This document shows, piece by piece, positions 11,104-22,565 of a stretch of DNA of 64,000 bases. Source of the DNA: Atkinsonella hypoxylon (Eukaryota; Ascomycota; Sordariomycetes; Hypocreales; Clavicipitaceae); NCBI GenBank assembly GCA_000729835.1, contig JFHB01000121.1, forward strand, positions 27,165-91,164, in the 5' to 3' direction. Positions within the stretch are counted from its first letter, which is position 1, and every line of letters starts with the position of its first letter. The translations under genes and the position numbers were made by a program. The notes beneath the pieces are model-generated. The model did no database searches and was not told where the DNA came from. It saw only the letters and a program-made list of their open reading frames with translations.

Positions 11104-14100
11104 TCAATCCATTTCAATGTCGCCGCCAAGAGGCGTCACCCCTTCGTCCATCCATTTGCGGAAGTTCTTGTTATGTTCTTGGACTTCCTCTGGACTCATG
11201 TCCTTAGCCCAGGAGGGTTTATGTACCATCTTCTCAAGGAACTTGCTCTCACGATGCGCACTAAGGGCTTTTGTAAACTTTTCGCGACGCCCTATGTCTT
11301 CCTGAGTCTTGGGCGACTTGTCATAGATGAAAAACTCCGAAGTGCCAGGAGCCCAAATCATCTTGGAGCTCTTCAGGCAAATGCTAGTGGTTAAATTCTC
11401 ACTGTACGAGAGCGGCTTCGGTATCTCGTCCGAATCTGAATCTGCGTCCCCGGATGGTAAATTGCGAGTGAGAACCACTTTTTGCAACTTGGATCGAGGG
11501 ATGCCTTCTGTAGGTTCAACGCGAATAAAGGACGAAATATAATACTGCCATCTTTCGCGAACTTGCATCTCATCCATATAAAAGGTCGTCTCATCACGTT
11601 GCAGCCAACGCACTGTGGCTTCTGCCTTTTGAGGAAACTGCTGTACGCATTAGTACCAATGCCTTCAATATACATGGCATCTCATCCGGACTTACCCAGC
11701 AAATCACAAAGATATCTCCATCCTTGACGCACTTCTCCGCAAATTTCCTTGCCGAGATCTCTGTCTGATAGCTTGTCTCTTCCTTCTCCCGACCGGAGAG
11801 ATATTGATGGATGAGATCAGGCGTCTTCTCCTTCGCATCAGTGCTGCTGCATGTCAAGGCCAGACGACAAAGTGTCTTAAGGAGGTCTTGAATGGTGTAA
11901 AGCTTCCATCCATTTTTGAGGTAGTAATGGCGCAAAATGTCTTGGTATCTATTTTCGTCAATATCTCCGGTGACATACTCCTCAATTAGCTCCACAGTCT
12001 TGGGCCAGAACGTCTCTGGGTCGTCGTTGGGCTCGAAGAACGTCATGTGATTCTCCGTGAAGCCGATATCTCGAGCGGGCTTGGGTCGGCTGAGTCGCTC
12101 AATGGCTGCAGACACAGTTTCTTTGCTTTCCTTGATGTCCAGTAGTCTGCTGTAGAGCGTCTGAAAGATGTTGAAGAAGACAAAGATGGTCTGGTTGCAA
12201 AAAAAGTTGTACCACGGCCGGGTAAAGAAGCCGTCCGCCTTCAACTCACCACCCTCATCCAGGAGGGCATTGTCCCCACTGACAACAACCGGCTTTGGAA
12301 TGGTCGGCATCCAGCGTTCATTAGACACCTCTGAGACGACGGCCTCTTCAGGGCCGTCAGCCATTTCCTCTTCATTAGCCGAGGTCACGTCAGGCGTGGT
12401 CTCTTTGCTTCCTGACGCGGCACTATCCTCTTTCTGGCTCCTAGGCTTGCTACCGTTGCGTCCAGGGTCCAGCACGCCTCTCAAAAGGTCGCCTTTTCTG
12501 CCGTTGCGACGACTACGGCCATTTGTCAACTCTGCAGGAATTGAGTCCTCTAGTTCTTCTTCGCCCGAGTCAGACTGCACCTTTGGGAGCTTATCCTGAT
12601 ACACCTCCTCTGGGAGGTCAAAGAATGCGGGGATAAAGGTCTCAAAAAATTCAAGCATGCGCTCTTTTTCCTGTGTGCTATGCTGTCCATTGTGCATGCT
12701 GTACAACATCATGAGGCGAAGCAGCTCAAGGATGACGCTCTTGTTATTAAAGTCCCATACCAATTGGTGGCGAGGTGCTTTACCCTTGAGGATACGTTCG
12801 CGACGCTGCTCTTCATGCTTGGTCTTGATTATATCAACAAGATGCTTCGCAGTGAAATTCCTCTTATCATTGGACTTAACAAGGATGCCCATATGGTCAA
12901 GACTTTTGAGATGCATGTTCTCTGTCTGCGCATGCCATACCTTCTCCCATTCGCGCTGTGAAAAGCGCCATTCCTCATCCTTCTGCTTCATTCGGGCTAA
13001 AAGAACCGGTACCACATCGAAGGGATGGCTGTACATATCGTTGACGACATCGATGCCCCGCTCGCCATATATCTTCTTGCAGATGCGCTTGAATATTGAA
13101 GTACTTTGACCAGCAAGGGCCGCCGGCATGTGAAATGTCTCTCTCTCAGCCGGAGACATGGCAAGCATTTGTTGAGCGATAGGCTCTAAAAGCTGGATGC
13201 ACTTCAGATTAGCCTCAATGTTGAAGTCGTAATCATGGCGTTCCTCCTCAATACGATGGAGACCTTCTTCAAACTGGTTCTTCCGATGAGCAACGAAGCC
13301 AGAATCCTCGCTAGCCCAAGTCGGATGTGATGCCCACTGGTCATTCAAAACCGAGTTGCACAGCTCATCTCGACCAGTGCAAGGTTTGAGACGTTCCCTC
13401 TTCGGTAACAACCTGTAGCTAGGACCGTAGCCACGGCAATTGCTCAAGGACAGCTTCTCAATCGGAGGAGCCGGTTGGTTTTCGATGATAACATCTTGCG
13501 CATCTACACCAACGAATCTTCTCCAAAACGCCATAAGATCCGGGTTGGCTCCAATGAATATAGCACCTTTGTGAAATAATGTATTTCTGTCAATGATGTT
13601 TTGGCTGAAGAGATTGCATAACTTCAAGAACTCGTTCATAGAAGACCGATTGCTAAGGAATTTCTTGACTCGTTCAAAGAAAGCAATTTCTTCTTGATTC
13701 GAAGTCACGGATGAGCGGGGAGGGTATGGCTCAGGCATCACAGGCGTAAGGGTTGGCTCAATGGTAGACAGATCGCCAGTCGCCCTAGCATGGCTGATCT
13801 TTGGCCGCTTCCCATTACTGCCATTCACACTACTCTGTGGAAGCCTATTCGCAATATTGACATCAGGAACTGTAGGTTCAGGAGCCGGGGCCTGTTTGTC
13901 ACCCCGTGGTCGTTTCTTGTTGTCTTTGCTTGCGCTAGGAGGTGGTGCAAAGCTACCGAGAGGAGGCATCTTCTGGCCTCCAGGCTGGGGAGTGTGACTT
14001 GGTCCAGCAGGTGTTCCCTCCTCGCCACGACTAGGGGTCGCTTTGGCCTGTCCAGCTGACTCTGGGAGGAACTGCTTAAAATCTTCGAGTAGATCTGGTG

Positions 14101-14554
14101 CCGCATTGAATAGAGTCGTAACCTGGGCATACACTTCCTGAATGGGCTTCTGCTCCCTTTGATATGTTTGCAGAATCTCAAGAAACTGCTTATATATCTC
14201 TGGCTTATCTTGAAATCGATTCTTGATCTTGTTGACATAGCTAATGGCGTGATTGAATTCAACAGGACCGCGCCGTTCCATATTCGCCTGGTTACTAGTA
14301 CCAGAATTGACTGTACCTGGAGCAGGTGCGGGAACTGGTGTCTGTCGAGCACCTGGAGCGTTTCCTGCCCCTGATGGTCCCTGATTTGCGCTTCTCTGAG
14401 CTGGATTGGCAGCCTCGAAAGCGGCGCTTTGAGCAGCAGCTTGCACAAACAGGCTGGCGCCGTTCTGAACAGGGGTGCTGAAGTTCGCATCTGGGCTTTC
14501 AATGCCATGTTGGGGGCGCTGCTGCTGCTGCTGCTGCTGCTGTTGTTGTTGTTG

Positions 14555-14585
<31 letters not shown>

Positions 14586-16119
14586 TGCCACGAGCCGCCA
14601 CGTTCTGGAAAAAGGAGCTGATTAGAAGGGCCCCCATGTCCGTCTTGGCCACGGCTTGCAATGGACTGTACAGTAGTGCCCATAGGTGTTGTGACGCGTA
14701 TAGTATTCGGATCATTACCAGCACCACATTCGATTCTATAACCCGGTGGTAAAAAGGTGTTGAATCCTTGAATCAGATTGGGATGACCTGCGAAAAGCTC
14801 GGAGACACGGTTGATTACGCCTGGAGTATCGATCCTAGAAGACTGTTGTCAGAATAGTGTGGAAATAGGTAAGTGGCGTAGTGGCCCTAGGACATACGCT
14901 TGACTCTTAAAGTCTTTCATGATATCCAGAAACCGGTTGTAGACATCAGGCTGATCGTGGAACTGAACCTTGACTTGATCTAGATACGTCAAGGCGTCCT
15001 GCAAAAAGAAAAGTTAGCGCGGACAGTTGTTTGAAGTGTATTTTTGGCGAAAGTCTATAATTTGTACATCATAGGTCGCGTATAATTCAAAATAGAGTAT
15101 CAGCTCAGGCCATGACAGGCCAGGCCCGTCCTGCCGGGAGAGTCTCTGCCCCATCTCACTCGATCTGGTGCAGTAGTCAACGCGTCGCTGAAAAATGTTG
15201 TATAACTTGACAAGATACAGATTATGCGCAACGCAAACTATACAATTGCGGTCGAGGAAACAAAATCTGCGTGTAAATCTCGTAGGCAAGGGGTATCGAA
15301 GACAAAAAGTAAGCGCAGTAGAGATGGGCAAGCCGGCCACGAAGTCAGGACCAGCCGAAGAAAAGGTGATGGCGCTCCTCGTTCGGATGCTCCTTCTCCA
15401 CATGGGCGGCCTTGATCTACGCGTCCAACTCGGCAAGCTTCCTCTCCCTTCCCGCATAAAACACGATCGCTTGCGGCTCAAACAGAAACTTCGAGACGAA
15501 GAATACTCACATTCAAAATAGGCTGCTGTCCTTGCGTGAACCCACCAGGGATTTGATGCCCACCAGGCGTCACGCCAACAATGGCCGCGGCGGCGCCCTT
15601 AGCTCCTCGCTGGCCATCGTGCTGACTCTGCTGTTGGTGGACACCGCCTCCGTATCCAGGACCTCCCGAGTTGGTCGCTGTTTGCGAAGCATTCGGGGCC
15701 GTTTGCGAATGACCTATTGGGCCATAAATTTGATGCTGAGTTCCAGCACCACCATGCTGCAGAGGTCCTCCGAAGTTGATGGAGCCCGATGATGCACTTA
15801 AAGAAGCAGGCGGCGGGGGCGGATTACCGCTGTGACTGGCAAGCAGCCCACCGGGGCTGTGTATTGCACCAGAAATTCTGGATGCCACAGGTTGGTGAAT
15901 AGGGATGGAACCAGCACTGCTCTGATGGGGGGCTCCAGGGCCGGCTTGCTGATACCTATCAGCTTGTTCTCTCTCTCGGTCGTGTTCTCGTTCACGTTCT
16001 CGGTCTTGATCACGTCGAATTTCTTCCTGCTGTTGCAAGGCGCGACGTCGTCCGTCCATGTCGCGATCGCGATCATATGGTGCACCACTGCTGCGACCGT
16101 GGAGGTTGGGGTTATTCAT
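11104..16119 (-). CDS. SIN3: Sin3 transcriptional corepressor scaffold (PAH domains)
   Basis: Nuclear scaffold of the Sin3/Rpd3 histone deacetylase complex. Four exons on the minus strand: 15511-16119, 14898-14998, 11696-14834 and 11640-11104; 1461 residues. Introns are 512, 63 and 55 nt. The N-terminal ~200 residues are disordered, with an Arg/Asp/Glu-rich stretch and Gly/Pro/Gln-rich DNA. PAH1 (about 204-275) begins exactly at exon 2 (DALTYLDQVKVQFHDQPDVY) and is split again by intron 2. A run of 23 Gln follows at about residue 320. PAH2 is near 431-500 (FNHAISYVNKIKNRFQDKP), and PAH3 near 620-680 (FFERVKKFLSNRSSMNEFLK). The HDAC-interaction region follows (CRGYGPSYRLLPK). The C-terminus contains the long conserved Sin3 region. 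The first intron is unusually long for this genome. Confidence 0.95.
14519..14587 (-). repeat. Trinucleotide repeat encoding 23 Gln in SIN3
   Basis: A run of CAG blocks flanking a central CAA block (read on the minus strand) encodes uninterrupted glutamine. It sits in a linker between PAH1 and PAH2. Mixed codons suggest that the tract is retained as protein sequence rather than being a pure slippage product. Confidence 0.9.
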
Positions 16120-17196
16120 GCTCGTCTAAAGGCGGCAACAGCGTAAGCACGGTCCATGTTCCCTCAAACACCTTTAGTGACTGGGAAATTGCGATCGAGC
16201 CATTGCGTCTGATTCGAGTTGAAACGCGACGCCGGGTGTATGGTCGTTACGGCAGCTTCTCCCCAGACCGCGCTCGGTCGGCTAGTTAGAAGGGGGGGGA
16301 AAAGACTTACAGCTTCTCGGCACACCTGTAAGGGTGCAGCATCTACATGGATGCAAATGGTATAATTAAGAGAATGTACCGACAATCCAAGGAACCAAGC
16401 AAAACGAAGGAGTCAAACAGCTTGTGTGAAGCGGGAAAAAGAGGCGGGGGTCAAGCGAAGACGACGCAACCCGAAGTCGCTGGTGCAAACTTCAGTAGCT
16501 CTCCTGGGACACCAGAGTGGCAGAGGTGACGAGATCTGACTGGGCCTTGCACAATCGCCGCGGGTCATTCCGCGTCACGTGGTGATTAGATATCTGCTGT
16601 TTTTCATGGGTGCTTGGAGTGTTGGGCAAGGCTTAGCCACTCACAGATATCAGCACGTAAATGAGCCCACCGAAAATGCAGCTTCTCAACTTATTTTCTC
16701 AGCCTGTGACGCAAAGGATGCAGAGATACATGCAACCAAAGCTTGCACTACAATGAATTTAAAGAGTATGTCTAATGACAGCCACAAGCAGTAGATGTGA
16801 CCAGTTGTCATTGATGAAACGTCCTTCATTAACCATTATTTATTTTAGCCCTTGAATCCCATCTCGCATTCAGACTACCCCAACTCCAAACGTGTTTCCC
16901 AGAACGTTACACCCTCTCACCATCATGAACTCCACAGTAAGATATTAGAAAGAAGTCATATGTACGCTGTGTTTGAAGAGACTCAATGACATATAATGCC
17001 ACATTAAAGCCCTAATGACCCTGATGCCCGGATCTCCATGGCGTTTCAGCCAAGCGGAGGCAGAAGCTCAAGTGCGACAGTCAAGGTGCTCTTCACTAGT
17101 CAACTTCTTTTCAAGAGTACTTCTCGATAGAAACGACAACTTCGCCCACCTTGAAACCCCTTGCCTACCACATTATCCGTCGTGGGAACATCGACT
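16120..17196. other. SIN3 upstream region and TAF2 3' flank
   Basis: About 1.1 kb between the SIN3 start and the TAF2 stop. A CACGTG E-box-like hexamer lies at 16576-16581. A run of nine G is near 16291. No coding sequence or RNA gene is recognised. Confidence 0.45.
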
Positions 17197-20100
17197 TTAA
17201 GACGAAGGCGGTTGAGGTTTTCGAATAATCTTGATCTTGGGACGAGCACTGACTGGCGTCCCGTTCGGTAGATTACCAATGCCAGAACCAGCACCCGGGG
17301 TTGCAATCTTCGTGTCGATGGATACCTTGGGGGTCGAGTGCGGAGCAGGAGAAGCGCTGCCTGGCAGTGGCTTGCGAACAGCATCTCCCGTCGGAAGAGG
17401 CTTCCTGACCTTGGCGACGACACTTTCTTTTCCAGTAGCAGGCGATAGCTCCTTTGGTGCGCCAGATGGCAAGGCTGTCCTTACGCTAGCATAGGACTCT
17501 GGGGACACGCCAAGAATGAGGGCCAATCGTTTCGGATTGTGCGTTTTCAGTGTGACAATCTTTCGCCTCTTGGAAACCTTATCGCTGCTTGGATTTGAGG
17601 ATTCTGTCTTGAATCTCTTGGGTGCAGGTGTGGTGATCTCATGATCTGGGCGAGGACGCTTGGGGACCGAAACAGACGGCGTTGCGCTGCTGAATGTATC
17701 TGACCTGGCTGGCGCGCCATTTGCTCGCGGTACAGCATTACCGACGATATTATCAACTTCGCTCTTGGGCGGCAACGTGACTGGGCGTTGTGGTGTCAAA
17801 GAAGGTTTGGTGTGAATCTTGATCGATGGGGCTCGTGGGAGAGGGATGGGTCGAGAAGGAGCAGAGGGTAGAGGCGCCAGCGTCAGCGGGTTCTTTGGCT
17901 GTGTCCTATAGTATGCCTTGAAATTCACCATCAATCTGTCGGCCAATTTTTGAGCAGGTCGCTCCACTCTCCAGGCCTTTGGTAGATTGAGTGTGAGCAC
18001 CCAATCATTAGCCTCTTCAAACATCATGGCTGCGAGATCGAGTAAAGTCTCGACCTCGCTCCGGCCGAGACCGGTGTGATCCAAAGCCTTCCGCATAGCG
18101 GTGCTGTAATGTCTTTCATCACCAGAGTAGGTCTCATTCATCTCTTTGCGCAAAGCCTTGAGAGCAGCATCAAGGTTTTCCTTGCGAGCAAACATCTCTT
18201 GTCTTGCCTCAATCTCCTGCGCACTATCTTGTACTAGGAGGAGTGGATCATCAGCTTCTTCGGGAGGGGGGTCGTTCTTGACGACCTTGGAATGCTCTCC
18301 GAATGCAATAGCTGCAAGGCCACTGGCCATCGCCTGAAGTAGTTTATTCCGCACAAAAGGAGACCTGTCTGTCATAAGTGCGTAGAGAAAAAACGTGAAG
18401 AATGTCGGATCCATCATCGCACCGAGATCCACTAGTGCCTCAAAACACTTGATTCGAATCAAGTCAGAAGTGCCGTCTAAAAGATACTGTCCGAATTCAG
18501 AGTAGCTTTGAGGAATGACTTCGGCTTTCATAAGTCGCTGTTTAGCATCCAGCCCAGCAATCGTCCAGATGTTCTGATAAGAGTTGGTCCACTCATCGCG
18601 CCGAAGTATACGGTCAATTTGCTCCATAGCTTCTTCGAGAAACTTGTGCTCTTCCTCGTCTAGCGCTTTACTTTGTCGCGAAAGCCAGTCGTCTTGCTTC
18701 GACGGAATAAGTGAAGTTGCTAGAGCTTCTACCAATGTCGCGATATAGAAATGATCAGAATATGGATTGTCTTCATTATTGTTGAATAACAACTGGTCCA
18801 AAATGAATCGACGAGCTTCCAACGGGCAGCGGTGTGTGTGATCTCGCACTTGAGCGATTGCCTTGATAACCGCACATCTGACCTGGTATTGTTTCTTGTC
18901 GGTAAAATCATTTGGGCACGGCTGGTTTGTTTGCTCGTAGCAGAACATCTCTCGAAATGCCCTCATTAGTTGTCTTAAGCCAAGGAGAGGGATATCCTTA
19001 ATATTTGATTGTCGGGGCAAGGCCTCTGCTGCCATGGTTCTAATGCCATAGAAATATCGGCGATCAATCAGAGTTCGCACAAGGAAACCAGACGCAATGG
19101 GATGTAAGGGTCCGTGCGTCAGGTACAACATTGCATCTTGTTGTGCCACAACATCCCTATCTTGCTGAAGTTGGGAAACATACATGTACGGCTCAAGGGT
19201 ACGTTTCATATCACAAGCCCATTCGAAATCCGCATCAACACGGATCCATTCATAAGACTCTTGGTCCATTTTCCTTTCAGTTTCGGGATCCCACTCGATC
19301 AGTTCCCAATCCCTGAGATCATCTGGACCTTGAAGGACGTCTCCAAGGCAGTACAATAGGGCGTCGTCTGCGTTTTCCGGAATCTCCATGCTTGCACCAG
19401 CGCTATGTTTTTCTTTCATGCGTCGAGTCCGCTTCAGTCGTTTATACTTTGTGTTGTATGGGATCTCAAATTTTGTGGACCGCATGGCATCCTCACGAAT
19501 TTCAAGAATATGCTCATACGGCGTGCCATCAGCCTCATGGATGCGCACAGTCATGGGTCCCGTGAAAAGCGGCTGCGTCTCACCAACCTTCACTTCAGCC
19601 CGTCTTTCCTTGACAACTCGCAAGAAGTCATCTTTCTCCAAGCCAGTAGTTTTCTTTTCCACTTGCTGCTGTATTTGGTTCAGTGTCAATTCGACACAAA
19701 GCCTCTTCTTGTTAAATTTTGCCTTTACATCGAATCTAGGGCATCCAGAATTGAATACCCACTCCTTCCAGAAAGTCTCGAGTTTGTATCGTGACCCTTT
19801 CTCACAGACAGCCCGAAACTTGTTTGTGTCTAAGATTGTCGATCGATCACTGCTTTCGATTTGCGCTTTAGTTAAAAATTTCTGCAAAACCCTGGTAAGA
19901 CCATGACCACCGGAGGCTTTGATCATGCGCTTATCGAGAATGAAGAAGACAACGGGCACCTTCAACTCCATGAATTCCATTTCGGATTCCGCAAGGTGCA
20001 GGTTTGGACCAAGATCATACAACGACGGACGGTTAATGTCGACCTTGACCAATTTGTCCGACATGGTCTTTATCCGAAATCGATGCTCGTTATTGCCACA

Positions 20101-21534
20101 GAGCTTCTTCATGAAGAGGTCCGTCATGTAGTGGGCGATACCGAGCACAAGCCAGAGGTCATTCCGAGTATTAGGTATCATGTTAATACCAATCCATTGG
20201 TACGTCAAAGTGAAGACGATCTTTCGCGTAGTTTCGATCTCGGTGTCAATGATGATTTCCGGATATAGCAAGCGATTGCTAATAAAGGCCAAAGAATGCA
20301 GTGGCACAGTGTCCTCAACCATGTCGTCTAAGAAACAAACTTTAAAATTTCCAAATGGGTATTTAGCGAAGGTGTATGTTAGGAAGTCGGCTGCTATCGT
20401 TAGAGCTGCAGCAGTATTTCTGACCCAGTCGCCACGACCTGGCAGACAGTAAGCATGGACTTTAAGCGCACTTATGCCAAGCTTAACCTCGTCCTCCTCT
20501 GTTCGAAACTCGGACGATAGGTCAATATGCTCAAAAGGTCCAATAGCAAAGCCTAGCTTCTGCACCGACGCCTTCTTCTCCGGCTCAAAGGTCATAATCT
20601 TCTTGTGATCATCCTGCGGGTCCACAGACTCTTCCATCAGAAACCCAGAACAAACAGCGGTCATCTCTCTTAGTTTGTCTTCTTCTGCGAGCATAGAACG
20701 CTCCTGCTGATCATGAGATTTGTCCGCCTGTGTGGCTAATGCTTGCTGAAGTGCGTCGCCAAGGGTACGAGGAAACTTGAGGGATATCCTCCAATCGCAA
20801 CGGGCGCCATGATCGTCAATGCATGGGAAAATGCATGAAGCTGTGCCAGGTTGTATTGAATGACGTGAATACATGTGTGTGAACCGAGTATCTAGCGCGT
20901 CGACTCCCACAAAATGTAAGCCATCGCGAGGGTTCTTATTCCGAAAAGGAATAGTAATTTTAAATTGCTTGTGACCTTTATCAGCTGTGTCCAGATTCAA
21001 CGAAGACTTTCTTATAATCAGCTTCGGACGATCAGCATCCCCTTTTCCACGAAGACTGATTTTCAACGATCTATAGACCGGTGTACATCCTTCGATCTCT
21101 CTATTCTCGGCAGGAACATCGGTCTTTCGATTGTGAAACACGTTTCGGGCTCGTATCCGGCGAATGTCGTAGTGTTCAGCTCTTAAATTCCAGCCATTCG
21201 GTTGAGATAGCTTCTTGTAAGGATCGTCGTATTGTGTCGCACCTTTACGCTTGTGTCCCTCCACAACCTCGCCATGCATCTCCTTCATCTCAGTAATGGT
21301 CACATTTAGGGTGTCGACCTCACAGTTGGCAGCATCAAGATAGATATCCTCGATCTTGTCGCAGAAGATCACAATATAGAGATCAGTGGTGCCACTGACT
21401 TGTCTCTCGCAGAAATTTACGTCGAGGTTGACTTCCTGTTTTATGACGAAAAACTCTTGCACCGGGTCATCTTTAATGGGTGGCAGATCATCGCTATCTA
21501 GCAACGGGGGCTGCTCGTTGTCGAGGAGCGACAT
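17197..21534 (-). CDS. TAF2: TFIID subunit 2 (TAF2)
   Basis: Core promoter-binding subunit of the general transcription factor TFIID. One exon, 1445 residues. The first ~700 residues have the M1-aminopeptidase-like fold of TAF2: FFVIKQEVNLDVNF at the start, TRFTHMYSRHSIQPGTASCIFPC, and KYPFGNFKVCFLDD followed by SLAFISNRLLYP. The peptidase HEXXH zinc site is absent, as normal for TAF2. The middle part is HEAT-like (SGFLVRTLIDRRYFYGIRTMAAEAL and following helices). The last ~200 residues are Pro/Ser/Lys-rich and disordered, ending in PKIKIIRKPQPPSS. The long intronless frame contrasts with most neighbours. Assignment is secure. Confidence 0.95.
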   Translation of the reverse strand: MSLLDNEQPPLLDSDDLPPIKDDPVQEFFVIKQEVNLDVNFCERQVSGTTDLYIVIFCDKIEDIYLDAANCEVDTLNVTITEMKEMHGEVVEGHKRKGATQYDDPYKKLSQPNGWNLRAEHYDIRRIRARNVFHNRKTDVPAENREIEGCTPVYRSLKISLRGKGDADRPKLIIRKSSLNLDTADKGHKQFKITIPFRNKNPRDGLHFVGVDALDTRFTHMYSRHSIQPGTASCIFPCIDDHGARCDWRISLKFPRTLGDALQQALATQADKSHDQQERSMLAEEDKLREMTAVCSGFLMEESVDPQDDHKKIMTFEPEKKASVQKLGFAIGPFEHIDLSSEFRTEEDEVKLGISALKVHAYCLPGRGDWVRNTAAALTIAADFLTYTFAKYPFGNFKVCFLDDMVEDTVPLHSLAFISNRLLYPEIIIDTEIETTRKIVFTLTYQWIGINMIPNTRNDLWLVLGIAHYMTDLFMKKLCGNNEHRFRIKTMSDKLVKVDINRPSLYDLGPNLHLAESEMEFMELKVPVVFFILDKRMIKASGGHGLTRVLQKFLTKAQIESSDRSTILDTNKFRAVCEKGSRYKLETFWKEWVFNSGCPRFDVKAKFNKKRLCVELTLNQIQQQVEKKTTGLEKDDFLRVVKERRAEVKVGETQPLFTGPMTVRIHEADGTPYEHILEIREDAMRSTKFEIPYNTKYKRLKRTRRMKEKHSAGASMEIPENADDALLYCLGDVLQGPDDLRDWELIEWDPETERKMDQESYEWIRVDADFEWACDMKRTLEPYMYVSQLQQDRDVVAQQDAMLYLTHGPLHPIASGFLVRTLIDRRYFYGIRTMAAEALPRQSNIKDIPLLGLRQLMRAFREMFCYEQTNQPCPNDFTDKKQYQVRCAVIKAIAQVRDHTHRCPLEARRFILDQLLFNNNEDNPYSDHFYIATLVEALATSLIPSKQDDWLSRQSKALDEEEHKFLEEAMEQIDRILRRDEWTNSYQNIWTIAGLDAKQRLMKAEVIPQSYSEFGQYLLDGTSDLIRIKCFEALVDLGAMMDPTFFTFFLYALMTDRSPFVRNKLLQAMASGLAAIAFGEHSKVVKNDPPPEEADDPLLLVQDSAQEIEARQEMFARKENLDAALKALRKEMNETYSGDERHYSTAMRKALDHTGLGRSEVETLLDLAAMMFEEANDWVLTLNLPKAWRVERPAQKLADRLMVNFKAYYRTQPKNPLTLAPLPSAPSRPIPLPRAPSIKIHTKPSLTPQRPVTLPPKSEVDNIVGNAVPRANGAPARSDTFSSATPSVSVPKRPRPDHEITTPAPKRFKTESSNPSSDKVSKRRKIVTLKTHNPKRLALILGVSPESYASVRTALPSGAPKELSPATGKESVVAKVRKPLPTGDAVRKPLPGSASPAPHSTPKVSIDTKIATPGAGSGIGNLPNGTPVSARPKIKIIRKPQPPSS

Positions 21535-22565
21535 CGTGCCGCAATTTCGTGCTATCTCCGTTCTCCGATACGCTCACACCTCAGCTGCCTCGTCCAGACA
21601 AGTGTCCTGGACTGCTCTGTCACAGAAGCATTCGAGAGGGCTTAAAGTCGCAACCAGTCGGCTCCAAGCATGTCAAAAGTGTCGACCATCGAAGGGCTAT
21701 GGATTTAAGAAAAAAAGGGAAAAAGAAAGGCAATAGAAAAGGAACGTCAAATAGCGACGCGCAACTGAAGTTGAACAGTTAGAACTATACGGATTTACAG
21801 CAGCTGTGCGCTTGATATGACGTGGTTGGAGTGAGGGATCGCGCAGGCGTCAACTGGTAAGCTTGGGTTGCTCTGGAGCACAGACCGCTTGGGGTTGTCA
21901 ATACCACTGTGGGTCTGGAAATGCAGCATCACCTAAGTGCCTGGGTACCTGGGTACCTACCATCACGCGCCAACCCGATTTTTGGTCAGAGCTCGGTCAT
22001 AGTCACCAAGTAACTCTACCAGGCTTTATATCAGGGCTTCTATTGGAGCTTAGTGACAGTGACCACGAAAAAGTATCGATATGTCACAAGGGCTTTTCAA
22101 GTGGCACTGGGTCATTATTATCGACCTCTGACCAAAAATCGTGGTGGCGCGCAAAGGTACCTACAGCACCCTACGGAATACCAATCACAGAATTGTCCAT
22201 CATGTGCTGTGACTCATTGGTTCTATGTCTCCTACAATCTTGACAGCTAACTATCTTAGAGACAAAGCTAAGCCCACAAATCGCTTATCAAACAATACAA
22301 CAAAGGATCGCAACCACACGCCGCTTAATCCATGCTTCCCGGCGGATAACAAAATCTATTTATTGTTGACAATGCAGGAAATCAAATGTCGCATACTTAT
22401 CAAATTCATAATACCACAATTAAAACATGCTCGGGTTAGTCTCTGCCAAGGTCCATTAACACCGCAACGCCATACCTGGCCAAGTCACATATACATACAC
22501 GACTTCCTTCACCATAAAAAGGAGACGTAAAGTGGATAAGCAAGGTTTGACTCGTCCTGACACCA
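21535..22565. other. TAF2 upstream region and SAS4 3' flank
   Basis: About 1 kb. It contains a short direct repeat (gggtacct, twice near 21943-21958). No other feature is seen. Confidence 0.4.

Noticed and set aside
15014..15481. 155-codon frame (-) within the SIN3 long intron
   Set aside because: It is not in frame with either flanking exon and shows no domain.
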